NCBI RefSeq assembly: GCF_002210425.1
Contig: NZ_MWQK01000003.1
Span: 372,001 to 436,000, forward strand
Direction: 5' to 3'
Source of the DNA: Fibrobacter sp. UWB2
GTDB taxonomy: Bacteria > Fibrobacterota > Fibrobacteria > Fibrobacterales > Fibrobacteraceae
DNA: 64,000 nt
Both the position numbers and the translations under genes were made by a program. Of this stretch, positions 23,944-33,042 are shown one piece after another; positions within the stretch are counted from its first letter, which is position 1, and each line of letters opens with the position of its first letter. A model generated the notes under the pieces. It saw nothing but the letters and a program-made list of their open reading frames with translations, made no database searches and was not told where the DNA came from.

Positions 23944-25197
23944 CTAGGACTTTTTCTTGTTGTGCGTGAGGCCTTCCTTCACCATTTCGACAGTCACAGT
24001 GAACTTCTTTTCGCCAGAGCCTGGCATCTTGAACATAGCCTGCTGCAGCACGCGTTCCATCACGGAGCGGAGCCCACGTGCACCCGTCTTGCGGGTCATC
24101 GTTTCGCGGACGATTTCCTTGAGGGCATCGTCTTCGAATTCGAGCTTGATGTTGTCCATTGCAAACAAGCTCTTATACTGCTTCACGAGAGCGTTCTTTG
24201 GCTTCGTCAAGATGTTGAGGAGAGCCGTCTCGTCGAGTTCTTCGAGAGCAACCGCAATCGGCAAACGTCCGACAATTTCCGGGATGAGGCCGAACTTGAT
24301 CAAGTCTTCCGGCTCGAGCTGCTTGAAGAGTTCGCTCAAGCTGTTTTCGCTTGCAGTGTGGATATCGGCACCAAAGCCCATACCACCCTGGTTCACGCGC
24401 TGGGAGATAATCTTGTCCAAGGTTTCAAAGGCGCCACCGCAAATGAACAGGATGTTTCTCGTGTTCACCTGCACAAGCGGCTGTTCCGGATGCTTACGGC
24501 CACCCTTCGGCGGGACCGATGCAACCGTACCTTCCAAGAGCTTGAGGAGCCCCTGCTGCACGCCTTCACCGCTCACGTCTCGCGTGATGGAGGGGTTAGC
24601 GGTCTTCCTTGCAATCTTATCGATTTCGTCGATAAAGATAATGCCACGTTCAGCTTTGGCCACATCGTAATCGGCAGCCTGCAACAGGCGCACGATAATG
24701 CTATCGACGTCTTCGCCCACGTAACCAGCTTCAGTCAAGACCGTCGCATCAGCAATCGTGAACGGCACGTCCAAAAAACGGGCCATCGTCTGCGCCAAGA
24801 GCGTCTTACCCGAACCGGTCGGGCCGACCAGGAGCAAGTTCGACTTTTCGACATCGACATCGTCCTTGGACTTGTGCGTCTGCTTGTAGCGCAAGCGTTT
24901 GTAATGGTTGTAAACCGCCACAGAGAGCGCCATCTTTGCACGGTCCTGCCCAATGACAAAATCGTCCAAGTGCGCCTTGATTTCGGTCGGGAGCGGGAGC
25001 GGCTTTGAAGAAATTTCCTTCGCTTCCTGTTCCTGTTTCGTACGTGCCAAGTCTTCTTCAAGAATGCGGCTGCACATGCGTATGCAATCACTGCAAATAT
25101 ACGCACCGGCACCGGTGATCATCTTTTCGACTTGTTCTGCCGGCTTTCCGCAAAAACTGCAGCTTACAGCCGGGTGGTTCTTGCCACTACGGTACAT
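23944..25197 (-). CDS. clpX: ATP-dependent Clp protease ATP-binding subunit ClpX
   Basis: ClpX unfolds substrates and feeds them to ClpP. The 417-residue protein has the zinc-binding domain C13, C16, C35, C38, then Walker [12 protein letters not shown], the pore loop GYVGED, Walker [10 protein letters not shown] and the RKH loop in KGGRKHPEQ. The ClpP-docking tripeptide appears as MGF in [10 protein letters not shown] rather than the usual IGF. The start ATG shares its A with the clpP stop (TAATG), so translation is coupled. GAGGGA precedes it. Confidence 0.97.
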   Translation of the reverse strand: MYRSGKNHPAVSCSFCGKPAEQVEKMITGAGAYICSDCIRMCSRILEEDLARTKQEQEAKEISSKPLPLPTEIKAHLDDFVIGQDRAKMALSVAVYNHYKRLRYKQTHKSKDDVDVEKSNLLLVGPTGSGKTLLAQTMARFLDVPFTIADATVLTEAGYVGEDVDSIIVRLLQAADYDVAKAERGIIFIDEIDKIARKTANPSITRDVSGEGVQQGLLKLLEGTVASVPPKGGRKHPEQPLVQVNTRNILFICGGAFETLDKIISQRVNQGGMGFGADIHTASENSLSELFKQLEPEDLIKFGLIPEIVGRLPIAVALEELDETALLNILTKPKNALVKQYKSLFAMDNIKLEFEDDALKEIVRETMTRKTGARGLRSVMERVLQQAMFKMPGSGEKKFTVTVEMVKEGLTHNKKKS

Positions 25198-25787
25198 TAA
25201 ATTCCCTCTTTACGCGGCACAAAAATTTCATCGATGACGCCAAAGGCCTTAGCTTCTTCCGGGCTCATGTAAAAGTCGCGGTCCGTCTTTTCGCGGACTT
25301 CGTCGACAGGCTTTCCGGTATGCTTAGCGACAATTTCGGTAAGCGTATCCTTCGTGCGGATAATTTCCTTGGCGGTAATCTGAATATCTGTAGATTGTCC
25401 AGTAGCGGCACCCGACGGCTGGTGCAACATGATGCGGGAATGCGGGAGCGCATAGCGCTTGCCCTTTGTACCTGCAGCAAGGAGCACGGCGGCCATCGAA
25501 GCACAACTACCAATGCAGATCGTAGCGATATTCGGGCGTACGTGCTGCATGGTATCATAAATGGCAAGCCCTGCCGACACGTAACCGCCCGGGCTGTTGA
25601 TATACAGCGTGATATCCTTTTCCGGATTCTCGTATTCAAGGAAAATCAACTGGGCCATGACGTTGTTTGCCACTTCGTCGTTAATCGGCGTGCCCAAAAA
25701 GATGATACGTTCCTTGAGAAGTCTGGAATAGATATCGTAAGCGCGTTCACCGCGCCCGGTTGTTTCAATGACGGTAGGGATGATCAT
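25197..25787 (-). CDS. clpP: ATP-dependent Clp protease proteolytic subunit ClpP
   Basis: ClpP forms the double-ring peptidase chamber used by ClpX. The 196-residue protein has the catalytic triad S97 (GSCASMAA), H122 (RIMLHQP) and D171 (KTDRDFYM), plus the INSPGG oxyanion segment. A strong AGAGGA ribosome binding site precedes the ATG. It lies 12 bp after tig and overlaps clpX by one base, the usual tig-clpP-clpX order. Confidence 0.98.
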   Translation of the reverse strand: MIIPTVIETTGRGERAYDIYSRLLKERIIFLGTPINDEVANNVMAQLIFLEYENPEKDITLYINSPGGYVSAGLAIYDTMQHVRPNIATICIGSCASMAAVLLAAGTKGKRYALPHSRIMLHQPSGAATGQSTDIQITAKEIIRTKDTLTEIVAKHTGKPVDEVREKTDRDFYMSPEEAKAFGVIDEIFVPRKEGI

Positions 25788-25799
25788 TTATTCCTCTTA

Positions 25800-27059
25800 T
25801 TACTTTGTTTCTTCAGCAGCCGGACGGATACCGACGATGAAGTCAGCAGCCATCTGGAAGCGAAGTTCATCGCGCAGCTGGTTGATACGGCCAGACTGGC
25901 GGAAGTGGTTCTTCAGATTTTCGAATTCCACGTGGTAAGCGTTAGCCATCTGCTGGAGGCGTTCGTCAACGAGAGCCTGCGTCGGCTTGATCTTTTCCTG
26001 CGTAGCAACGAATTCGAGAATGCGGTGCTTCTTGATTTCACGGATAGCTTCACCGGAGAGTTCATTTATCTGTTCTTCGGTCGGTTCCACAACGTCCTTT
26101 TCGCTCTGGGCATTGCGGTTGAGCGTCCACTTGATGAGGTCGTAGATGCGAGCCTTCGGCACTTCGAACGGGTTAGCTTCGATGAGCTTGTCGATAGCTT
26201 CGTTGATAGCCTTGTTCTTAGCAGCGTCCTTCTTCTGGGCGGCGAGGCTTTCAGCGAGGTTGTTTCTCAAGTCAGCTTCGTCCTTGACGCCAATCTGCTT
26301 GCAGAAATCTTCGTCCAAAGTCGGCGGAACGATTTCGCGGACGTCCTTGATTTCGACGTTGAACTGAGCAGTCTTGCCGCGGTAGCGTTCGTCCTTGTGG
26401 TCATCCGGATACTTGAAGTTGATTTCCTTCTTGTCGCCGGCCTTAGAGCCCATGAGGCCTTCGTCGAATCCCGGAGAAGCGGATTCACCGAGGAGGGAGC
26501 GGAATTCCTTGTTTTCCGGAAGTTCCTGCTTTTCACCGTCGATAACAACTTCGATATAGTCGCCAACGACAACGTCACCCTTCTTGGCTTCGCGGTCAAC
26601 GTGTTCGTCCTTGCTCCACATCTGCATGAGGCGGTCGAATTCGGCCTGGACTTCTTCTTCGTGGACGGCGGTAGCCGGAACGGTGATGCCCGTGTCAGCG
26701 TAGCCCTTGATGTCGATTTCCGGATCAACTTCGACTTCGACCTTAAGTGTGATGTCGCTCTTTTCGTCGTCGTTGAAATCCTTCACGAGCATCTTGCCGA
26801 CCGGGATGATGTTCGCCTTCTTGAGTTCTTCCTGAACGATAGAGTTCACGACTTCATCGACAGCTTCGTGACGGATGGACGGTCCGAACTGCTTCAAGAT
26901 CATGGACTTCGGCACTTGACCCTGGCGGAAGCCCTTCAAGGCGACCTGCTTCTTGTACTGAGAAAGCTTCTTTTCGAACGGAACCTTGAGATCACCCTGC
27001 GGGATTGTAATTTCAAGGGTGCGCACGGTTGCGCTTGTTTCTTTGATTTCAGCGGACAT
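25800..27059 (-). CDS. tig: Trigger factor
   Basis: Trigger factor is the ribosome-bound chaperone with peptidyl-prolyl isomerase activity. The 419-residue protein carries the ribosome-docking signature FRQGQVPKSM near residue 44, at its usual place in the N-terminal domain. A FKBP-like central domain contains GDYIEVVIDGE, and a long helical C-terminal region follows. The protein is strongly acidic and charged, as usual. GGAG precedes the ATG and a tRNA-Leu gene lies 44 bp upstream on the same strand. Confidence 0.95.
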   Translation of the reverse strand: MSAEIKETSATVRTLEITIPQGDLKVPFEKKLSQYKKQVALKGFRQGQVPKSMILKQFGPSIRHEAVDEVVNSIVQEELKKANIIPVGKMLVKDFNDDEKSDITLKVEVEVDPEIDIKGYADTGITVPATAVHEEEVQAEFDRLMQMWSKDEHVDREAKKGDVVVGDYIEVVIDGEKQELPENKEFRSLLGESASPGFDEGLMGSKAGDKKEINFKYPDDHKDERYRGKTAQFNVEIKDVREIVPPTLDEDFCKQIGVKDEADLRNNLAESLAAQKKDAAKNKAINEAIDKLIEANPFEVPKARIYDLIKWTLNRNAQSEKDVVEPTEEQINELSGEAIREIKKHRILEFVATQEKIKPTQALVDERLQQMANAYHVEFENLKNHFRQSGRINQLRDELRFQMAADFIVGIRPAAEETK

Positions 27060-27103
27060 ATATACTCCGGTATACGGTTGTTAAAAAGGTGATAAAAAAG
27101 AAC

Positions 27104-27183
27104 TGCGAGGGGTGGGAGTCGAACCCACACACCGAAGTACCAGATCCTAAGTCTGGCGCGTCTGCCAATTCCGCCACTCTCGC
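27104..27183 (-). tRNA. tRNA-Leu (anticodon UAG)
   Basis: The minus strand folds into a class II cloverleaf. The D-arm starts GGCGGAATTGGCAGACGC, the anticodon stem is CCAGA/TCTGG with loop CTTAGGA (anticodon TAG), there is a short extra arm TACTTCGGTG, and the T-arm is GTGGGTTCGACTCCCAC. Discriminator A73 fits leucine. CCA is not encoded. The acceptor stem GCGAGAG/CCCTCGC carries an A6-C67 mismatch, and the variable arm is short for leucine. Confidence 0.93.
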
Positions 27184-27224
27184 GATTTCAAGACCAAAGA
27201 TACAAAAAATTGCCTAAAAACGAA

Positions 27225-27911
27225 TCACCTTTTTTCGATGATACCGTAAAAACGGGAAGGGTAACGCTTTGGAATCAGGCCAAGCTTGTTCAGTACGCGG
27301 AACGGGAGCATCAAAAGGCCAAGCGGCCCTCTGAAACAGTCGCGCAAGAGCCTGATACCAGCCCCCGGGAACAAGTAGTCGCCCATCGTGAGGCGATACT
27401 CCACACCAAGGGAATCAAGCATCTGCTTCATCTCGTCGTACGAAAAATGCCACAAGTGGTCGGATACCGCAATATGCGCATACGTGAGCCCGCATTCAAA
27501 CAAAGTGTTAAAATCGTCCGTACACGGGAGCGAAAACACCACGCGCTTTTTGGCAGCCCCGATGGCAGACTTCAAGAAGTCCACCGGATTTGGCACATGT
27601 TCCAAGACCTCGATCATCATGACCGTATCGGCAAGGTTTTCGCCAAGCGGTTCGCCCGGTTCAAGCAATTTAGTCTTGAGTCCGTTCTTCTCGGCAACTG
27701 CAAGCGACTTCTCGTTGATATCGGCGACAGTCGTGTCAAAGCCCGCCTTCTTCATCTCGAGCGAATAGGCGCCCGCTCCACCACCGAGATCGAGAACAGT
27801 CTCCCCGCGAACTTCGCGAAGCAAGAACTCGACCAGTGGCCTGTGGGCCTCACCCGGCTTTGCCGGCGGACCCGGAACGAAGAAAGAACTTTGACCTTGC
27901 AATTTTCCCAT
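27225..27911 (-). CDS. Class I SAM-dependent methyltransferase
   Basis: The protein of about 228 residues has SAM motif I VLDLGGGAGAYSLEM, motif II TTVADINEKSL and motif VMMIEVLEHVPNP, like UbiE/COQ5-type or polysaccharide-associated methyltransferases. I chose the ATG at 27911 because the frame upstream overlaps the divergent flippase gene; a start at 28007 would add 32 residues. No ribosome binding site lies near, while a TATATT box is six bases away, so the mRNA may be leaderless. Its place beside polysaccharide genes suggests a sugar or lipid substrate, which is inference. Confidence 0.75.
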   Translation of the reverse strand: MGKLQGQSSFFVPGPPAKPGEAHRPLVEFLLREVRGETVLDLGGGAGAYSLEMKKAGFDTTVADINEKSLAVAEKNGLKTKLLEPGEPLGENLADTVMMIEVLEHVPNPVDFLKSAIGAAKKRVVFSLPCTDDFNTLFECGLTYAHIAVSDHLWHFSYDEMKQMLDSLGVEYRLTMGDYLFPGAGIRLLRDCFRGPLGLLMLPFRVLNKLGLIPKRYPSRFYGIIEKR

Positions 27912-27941
27912 AGCACAAATATATAAATTATCTTTACCTCC

Positions 27942-29177
27942 ATGTTTCAAGCTTTCCGCAATATAAGAATCGGTGTTTTCATCGCATTTGTAAACCTCCT
28001 TATCCAAGGAATTTCATTTTTTGTCCAGAATTTTATTGCGCGTAACCTTGGAACCGCCTCTTACGGGCATTTCGGGCTGCTCCAGACCGACTACTCCATC
28101 TTCTGCGCCATCGCCGATTTCGGCATGACGACCCTCATCCTCGCCTTTTTCGGGAGCCGTGCCACAAAAGGTTCTCTTTTCAGGAGCATCCTCCAGCTTA
28201 GACTTTTCTCCGCCGTGGTTGCCGCACTTCTCATGGTCGCCTTCGCGTTCGCATTCCGCTACAACCACCCGATTTTCTACGGCGAACTGATTTTCACATT
28301 CGGGCTCGTGTTCCAGCATGCGTTTTTCGACTGGTACTTCATCTGCGGAAAATTCTGGAAGCGTCTCTTCGTCTCGAAGCTACTGCACACGATTTCGTAT
28401 TCCGCGGTCATGGGAGCGGCCCTACTCTACTTCAAGATTGAACGCATCGAGTTCATTGCGCTTGCGATGGTGCTTGCCGCCCTCCCCGCATTCTTCTATG
28501 GCGTCACGCAGGCGTTCCACGCACACCTCTTAAAAATCACGCGCCGCACGTTCCACTTTATCGCGCTCATGGTCAAGGCGGGCATCCCGTACGCCATTTC
28601 GAGCTTTGCCGCCTTTGCCTACCTCCCCATCGGGCTTTACGTCGCAGATAAATTCGCAAGCGCCGAATTCCTCGGCTGCTATAACTTCGGGCATAAAATT
28701 CTCGTGCTCTGCTCGGGCATCATGGTTCACTTCATCTCGTCGAACCTCATCACGCTCCATTCCACGCACGACAAAAACCTCCACCTGAAAGACATCGCGG
28801 TATTCACGCTGTTCATTGCGATTTGCTCATCGCCCCTGTGGTTATTCCCCTCATGGATTTTAAAAATTCTCTTCTTTGCAGCCCCGTGGACTGACGCTAC
28901 GTTACAGACAAGCGCAAATATTTTACAGATACTTTCGTTCTCGCTCATTTTCCAGGCCGCACGCACCACGCTCATCTCGACACTCCTCAAGGAGCACGCT
29001 ACACGCGCCTACGCCGTCATGGTAAGCATCGGCGGAGCCTCGAACGTCATCGCCTGCATGCTCGCAGGCCTCTATCTCGAAAATGCAATGATACCGCTAT
29101 TTGCACTCACAGGCGATCTCGTGATCACCGCAATCCTGTTCGGGTATTTCACCCACCACGGCAGGGTCCGCTGGTAA
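27942..29177 (+). CDS. Polysaccharide flippase, Wzx/RfbX-like
   Basis: The 411-residue membrane protein has about twelve hydrophobic segments and begins with the family-typical stretch FVQNFIARNLGTASYGHFGL of MOP-superfamily flippases, which move lipid-linked oligosaccharides across the inner membrane. It is the only plus-strand gene of the polysaccharide block. Its last 81 bases overlap the end of the convergent polymerase gene, so both C-termini share the same DNA. The start has no clear ribosome binding site. Confidence 0.82.
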   Translation: MFQAFRNIRIGVFIAFVNLLIQGISFFVQNFIARNLGTASYGHFGLLQTDYSIFCAIADFGMTTLILAFFGSRATKGSLFRSILQLRLFSAVVAALLMVAFAFAFRYNHPIFYGELIFTFGLVFQHAFFDWYFICGKFWKRLFVSKLLHTISYSAVMGAALLYFKIERIEFIALAMVLAALPAFFYGVTQAFHAHLLKITRRTFHFIALMVKAGIPYAISSFAAFAYLPIGLYVADKFASAEFLGCYNFGHKILVLCSGIMVHFISSNLITLHSTHDKNLHLKDIAVFTLFIAICSSPLWLFPSWILKILFFAAPWTDATLQTSANILQILSFSLIFQAARTTLISTLLKEHATRAYAVMVSIGGASNVIACMLAGLYLENAMIPLFALTGDLVITAILFGYFTHHGRVRW

Positions 29178-30455
29178 AATCGAGCGCTTGCCGCTGCTCA
29201 CCGTGCAGACAAAGAAGAAGAACGACATCCACACCCAGTACATACTTTGCTTGTAACCGGTCGTGAAGTTCCACAGGATAATCCACATCATGAACGTCGC
29301 AGTGAGCAAAAGCATAAACGGATTTTTCGCAACCGCCATCCGGTGGTAGCAGAACGTAAAGAGCACGCCAAAGAAAAACGGCAACAAGAAGATTCCGGGG
29401 AGACCGAAGTCCTTGTACGCATCCCACAAGTACGGAATCGTATTTAAGCCTGTGTACTTCACCACGCTTTCGTTAAACGGCGTATCCCACCCAAAGTTCG
29501 TCTGGAGCCCATCACCAATGTGCAACAGGTGCGTCACGCCAAAGAACGCGTCAATGCCGTACGTCCAGTCGTGCTCAGGGATATCGCTATATCGGTTGAA
29601 GGCGTAATCCAGGTTCCAGTAGTTATTCGCCACGTACTTGTACGGGAGCAGAGCCACTTCCTTTGCAATCTTACTGTCAGTCACATCGGAATTGCCATAC
29701 TGCCCCTTGAGCGATGCCACCGCTACAAAGAAGATGCAGACAAACACCGTCACCACCGCAAGCGAGCGCCATGAAAAACGCCCGCGCAAGTAGTTGAACA
29801 AAATCATGAACATGCCAAGGCAAAGCATGTTGATACCGCGGCTCGGGTACGTCGCAAACGAAAGGAGAATCGTAAACACCACCATGCAGCGCGATGCATA
29901 GCGCACCCAGCGCACCGGGTTCATTGACTTAAACGATGCGACTGCAAAAAGGCCAACCACCATTGCGCCCGACGTAAAGAAGTCTGCGTACTTGAGCACG
30001 TCGTTATCCTTACCCGTGAGCCACTGCGACGGATTATCCGTCAACAGTACCAGGTTCCCCGCCACCGAGATGACGCCGAGCACGCCCACAAAGAAATACG
30101 CAAACGCCGAAAAGCTGAGGAAGAAATGGCAGACCCAGTTGTACTCGCCATGAACCTCAAGCTTCTTCTGCAGTGGCGGACCACCAGACGATTTCCACGC
30201 GAAATCCGTCACATAGCAACCGACCAAAAAGCAGAACATGCCGCCGCCCCACACGAGCCACGTCGAATAGTTGAAGTCCGACATCATCGGCAAGAACTGC
30301 AAATAGGAGACGCCAAGCATCACCATCTGCACCAAGAAGTACAGAGTCGACGGGCGGAAAAAATCTTCCTTGAAAATAGAGACAAGCACCAAGGCAACGA
30401 GAGCAAGCGTAAACATCACGCTTGATTCTGGATGAGCAAACAACGCCTCCATCAT
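29097..30455 (-). CDS. O-antigen/exopolysaccharide polymerase-like membrane protein (Wzy-like)
   Basis: The 452-residue protein has about eleven hydrophobic segments and one large loop near residues 245-340 that contains DWTYGIDAFFG and FNESVVKYTGLNTIPYLWDAYKDFG, followed by GIFLLPFFFG. This layout is that of oligosaccharide repeat-unit polymerases. It is followed by Wzz-like and Wza-like genes on the same strand, but transcription order is Wza, Wzz, then this gene. The last 27 codons overlap the flippase gene on the other strand. Confidence 0.75.
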   Translation of the reverse strand: MMEALFAHPESSVMFTLALVALVLVSIFKEDFFRPSTLYFLVQMVMLGVSYLQFLPMMSDFNYSTWLVWGGGMFCFLVGCYVTDFAWKSSGGPPLQKKLEVHGEYNWVCHFFLSFSAFAYFFVGVLGVISVAGNLVLLTDNPSQWLTGKDNDVLKYADFFTSGAMVVGLFAVASFKSMNPVRWVRYASRCMVVFTILLSFATYPSRGINMLCLGMFMILFNYLRGRFSWRSLAVVTVFVCIFFVAVASLKGQYGNSDVTDSKIAKEVALLPYKYVANNYWNLDYAFNRYSDIPEHDWTYGIDAFFGVTHLLHIGDGLQTNFGWDTPFNESVVKYTGLNTIPYLWDAYKDFGLPGIFLLPFFFGVLFTFCYHRMAVAKNPFMLLLTATFMMWIILWNFTTGYKQSMYWVWMSFFFFVCTVSSGKRSILPADPAVVGEIPEQDCGDHEIACECK

Positions 30456-30473
30456 GCCTTGACGCCCCAGAAA

Positions 30474-31673
30474 TTACTTATGCCAGAAGCAGACTTTCTT
30501 GACGAAGAAATCCCACTCGGCAGCGGTCTTAGAGTTCGTGCGGCTTTCAGAGCGCATGTACTCGACAAGGTTGCTGAGAAGTGTTGCCAAGAAGAACGAG
30601 AAGAACACCGTGAACGCGAGGATAAGTCCACGCTTCGGAGAAATCTTCTTGTCGTTTTCCCATGGCGGTTCAAGCACATGCAGGTTCGTGAGCGTCTTCG
30701 CTTCTTCCAGGCGCATCTGTTCGCTCTGCTGGCGCAGCACCTTGTACATCGCTTCCTGGATGCGGATTTCCGCTTCGCGCCTCAGGTATTCCGCATAAAG
30801 TTCCGGGGACTTCTTGAGCTCGATCATACCGATGTTGCTATGCTTGCCCTTGAGCGCTCCGCCGAGTGCGGAATTCATTCCCTTCATGCGCTTCGAAAGT
30901 TCCTGGTAACGCTTGCTGTTCTCGCCGCGGTCAAGCTTTTCGAAGTTCATCTCCATGTTCACTTCTTCGCGCATCGCCTGCAACTCGCTCAGGTACTTGA
31001 TAGTCGCCTCGAGCTGCACGTTCGGTTCGTACACATTGTTCTTCACCTGGAAATCGACAAAGTCCTTGAGCAGGGAATCCAGCGCATGTTCGCAGGAATC
31101 AAGCCTTGACTGGAAATACTCCCTGGACTGGCGGGCCTGCTTCGTCTTGAACGCATTGAACGAGGAATCCGCCTTGTCGAGCATGAAGTTCAGGACCTCG
31201 ACAGCAAGCTTTGCATCCGTATCCTTGTAATAGATAGAAAGCATGTCTTCCTTGTTCAGCTCGAGACCGAAGTTCTTGCGGAACTCCTTCAGCAAGTCGG
31301 CATGGAACTTTCCCTTGAACTTGTAGTGCTTTGCAAGATTAAACTTGTCGATGACCATGTTGTGCAATTCCCAGGAATTGAGAATCGTCCAAACGGCATT
31401 CACGTCCTCGTTGTCCATGGAAATTCCAAGGAGCGAACTCATGCCCGAAGAACCCATGAGCCCGCTGAGCATCCCCGACATCGGCTGCGTCGAGGCCGGC
31501 GGAGTGACAATCGCCGAGGCGGCGTACTTCGGCTTCACGACCCACATGACCATCACAAAGGCAATAATTGTCGGGATAAGGACTACCGCGGTAACAAACT
31601 TGAAATGCTTCAAGTCGTTATTCAAAATCCGCAGACAGATTTCAACAAAACCAATAGACTCTTGCTTTTCCAT
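30474..31673 (-). CDS. Chain-length determinant/polysaccharide co-polymerase (Wzz family)
   Basis: The 399-residue protein has one N-terminal transmembrane helix (residues 25-46), a large periplasmic region rich in charged coiled coil (about 150-340), and a second helix near 350-375 after the proline-containing segment VLEPPWENDKKISPKRG. No C-terminal tyrosine-kinase domain is fused. Such proteins set polysaccharide length together with the Wzy-like polymerase, whose gene lies 18 bp away. The adjoining Wza-like gene ends three bases before this start. Confidence 0.85.
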   Translation of the reverse strand: MEKQESIGFVEICLRILNNDLKHFKFVTAVVLIPTIIAFVMVMWVVKPKYAASAIVTPPASTQPMSGMLSGLMGSSGMSSLLGISMDNEDVNAVWTILNSWELHNMVIDKFNLAKHYKFKGKFHADLLKEFRKNFGLELNKEDMLSIYYKDTDAKLAVEVLNFMLDKADSSFNAFKTKQARQSREYFQSRLDSCEHALDSLLKDFVDFQVKNNVYEPNVQLEATIKYLSELQAMREEVNMEMNFEKLDRGENSKRYQELSKRMKGMNSALGGALKGKHSNIGMIELKKSPELYAEYLRREAEIRIQEAMYKVLRQQSEQMRLEEAKTLTNLHVLEPPWENDKKISPKRGLILAFTVFFSFFLATLLSNLVEYMRSESRTNSKTAAEWDFFVKKVCFWHK

Positions 31674-31676
31674 AAG

Positions 31677-32852
31677 CTACTTGTTGGTGGTATAAATGAT
31701 GAACACGGTCGAAATCACGCTCAGGAGGGACGCCATGAAAATGGTAAAGTCCTTGAACGATTCATAATGGCTCTTCGGGAGTTCAATAAAGTCGCCCGGC
31801 AAAATCGGATCAGAGGCCACGTTGATGGAGGTCGCCTCCGGCTTTTTGCCGCGCCAGACCTTGACCTGGTTCCAGTTACCCGTTACCGTATTTACACCGC
31901 TCGAAGCGATGTAGTCGATTGCATGCCAAGTCGGATTGTAGTTGTAGCGGCCGATAAAGTTCAACGCCCCGCCAACATACACGAACAGCTCCTTCACAAA
32001 GAACTCGATTTCAGTATTCGGCTCGACCGTCGTCGTCTTCATTTCGGCAAGCGTAATCCAGCGCGGATCCTTGTCCGGTTCACGCACGCACACCGACTTG
32101 TAACCAAAGTTGTGCATCCTGTTTGCACCGGCAAGGTCAAAGTAATCGGCAAGTGTCCTTTCCGGACGGTAAGCAACGCTCGTCCTGTATCCGGGGAACA
32201 ACAACGTAACGTTATCGCCCATCGGCACGAACGGCACAAAAATCTTGTCGCCCTGTTCAAGCATCACATCATTTTCGAATTCGCCATTCGTCGTCATCGT
32301 GGTATAATTCACATGAATCGTGTCCTTGCCGCGAATCACCTGGACATCTTCCGTATTCGCATTAGCAAGCGGATTTCCGATCGCACGGATAAACTGGCTA
32401 AGTCTCGTCTGCGGATCGACAATATGCTGGCCCACAAGGCCTACGGCACCCATCGCATTCACGCGGAACTTCTTCAAGGCCGCAAGCTGCACAAAGCAGA
32501 ACTCGCGCTTGTAGCGCTTGGAAACGAGGTCGAGAATCATCTTCTGCGCTTCGCCAAATGTCTTGCCGCCCACATGCACGGCACCGCATTCCTCGACAGC
32601 CACATTCCCGTCCGGATACACCTGAATAGAGAGGTACTTATCTTCAAGCATCAAGTCCAGAAAGTCGCCCGGACCGAGCACGTAATTGGAATCCACGGCC
32701 ATTTCTGCATACATCGGCGTAAGCGATGCGGCACCACGCGTAGACGTCCCTTCGCCAAGGACAAGGCTCTTGGTCCCAGAATTGCCAAACATCGATTCCG
32801 ATGCAAAGGCACACACACACGCCAAAAGAAGATAGACAATAAAAGATCGCAT
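31677..32852 (-). CDS. Polysaccharide export protein, Wza-like with SLBB repeats
   Basis: The 391-residue protein starts with a signal peptide MRSFIVYLLLACVCAFA. LLAC could serve as a lipobox, while cleavage after AFA is the alternative. VDSNYVLGPGDFLDLMLEDKY is the polysaccharide-export domain, followed by SLBB-like modules (GAVGLVGQHIVDPQTRLSQF; LFVYVGGALNFIGRYNY). It ends in a hydrophobic segment, IFMASLLSVISTVFIIY, unlike the amphipathic helix of E. coli Wza. It probably forms the outer-membrane export channel of the Wzx/Wzy-type pathway encoded beside it. Confidence 0.85.
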   Translation of the reverse strand: MRSFIVYLLLACVCAFASESMFGNSGTKSLVLGEGTSTRGAASLTPMYAEMAVDSNYVLGPGDFLDLMLEDKYLSIQVYPDGNVAVEECGAVHVGGKTFGEAQKMILDLVSKRYKREFCFVQLAALKKFRVNAMGAVGLVGQHIVDPQTRLSQFIRAIGNPLANANTEDVQVIRGKDTIHVNYTTMTTNGEFENDVMLEQGDKIFVPFVPMGDNVTLLFPGYRTSVAYRPERTLADYFDLAGANRMHNFGYKSVCVREPDKDPRWITLAEMKTTTVEPNTEIEFFVKELFVYVGGALNFIGRYNYNPTWHAIDYIASSGVNTVTGNWNQVKVWRGKKPEATSINVASDPILPGDFIELPKSHYESFKDFTIFMASLLSVISTVFIIYTTNK

Positions 32853-32929
32853 AATGCTTTTCTACAGTTGAGAAAAAGGATGACAAGTTACCTAATTATA
32901 CAAAAATTAAAATGAAGAGTAGAACCAAA

Positions 32930-32976
32930 TCATCAGTTATTGGTCATTAGTCATTGGTTATTTGTCAATGGCTATG
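32930..32976. repeat. AT-rich short-period repeat cluster
   Basis: The words CAGTTATTGGT, CATTAGTCATTGGT and TATTTGTCAATGG follow one another with a 7-base rhythm (AGTCATT/GGTTATT). Similar clusters lie at 58724-58755 and 62640-62690. The surrounding 32853-33042 interval otherwise holds only the rplQ terminator. Confidence 0.6.
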
Positions 32977-32981
32977 GATGC

Positions 32982-33013
32982 AAAAAGGGGACACGGTATA
33001 AAAACCATGTCCC
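32982..33013 (-). terminator. Terminator of the ribosomal protein superoperon
   Basis: On the minus strand GGGACATGG pairs fully with CCGTGTCCC (one U-G wobble) around TTTTTATA and is followed by C and five Ts. It lies about 30 bp after the rplQ stop. Confidence 0.9.
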
Positions 33014-33042
33014 TTTTTAAAAGCGGTTGACCGTTTTTGATC

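Noticed and set aside
25320-27092. 590-codon open frame opposite clpP and tig
   Set aside because: It crosses two well-defined genes and is rich in Val/Phe/Asp as expected from antisense reading of acidic trigger factor codons.
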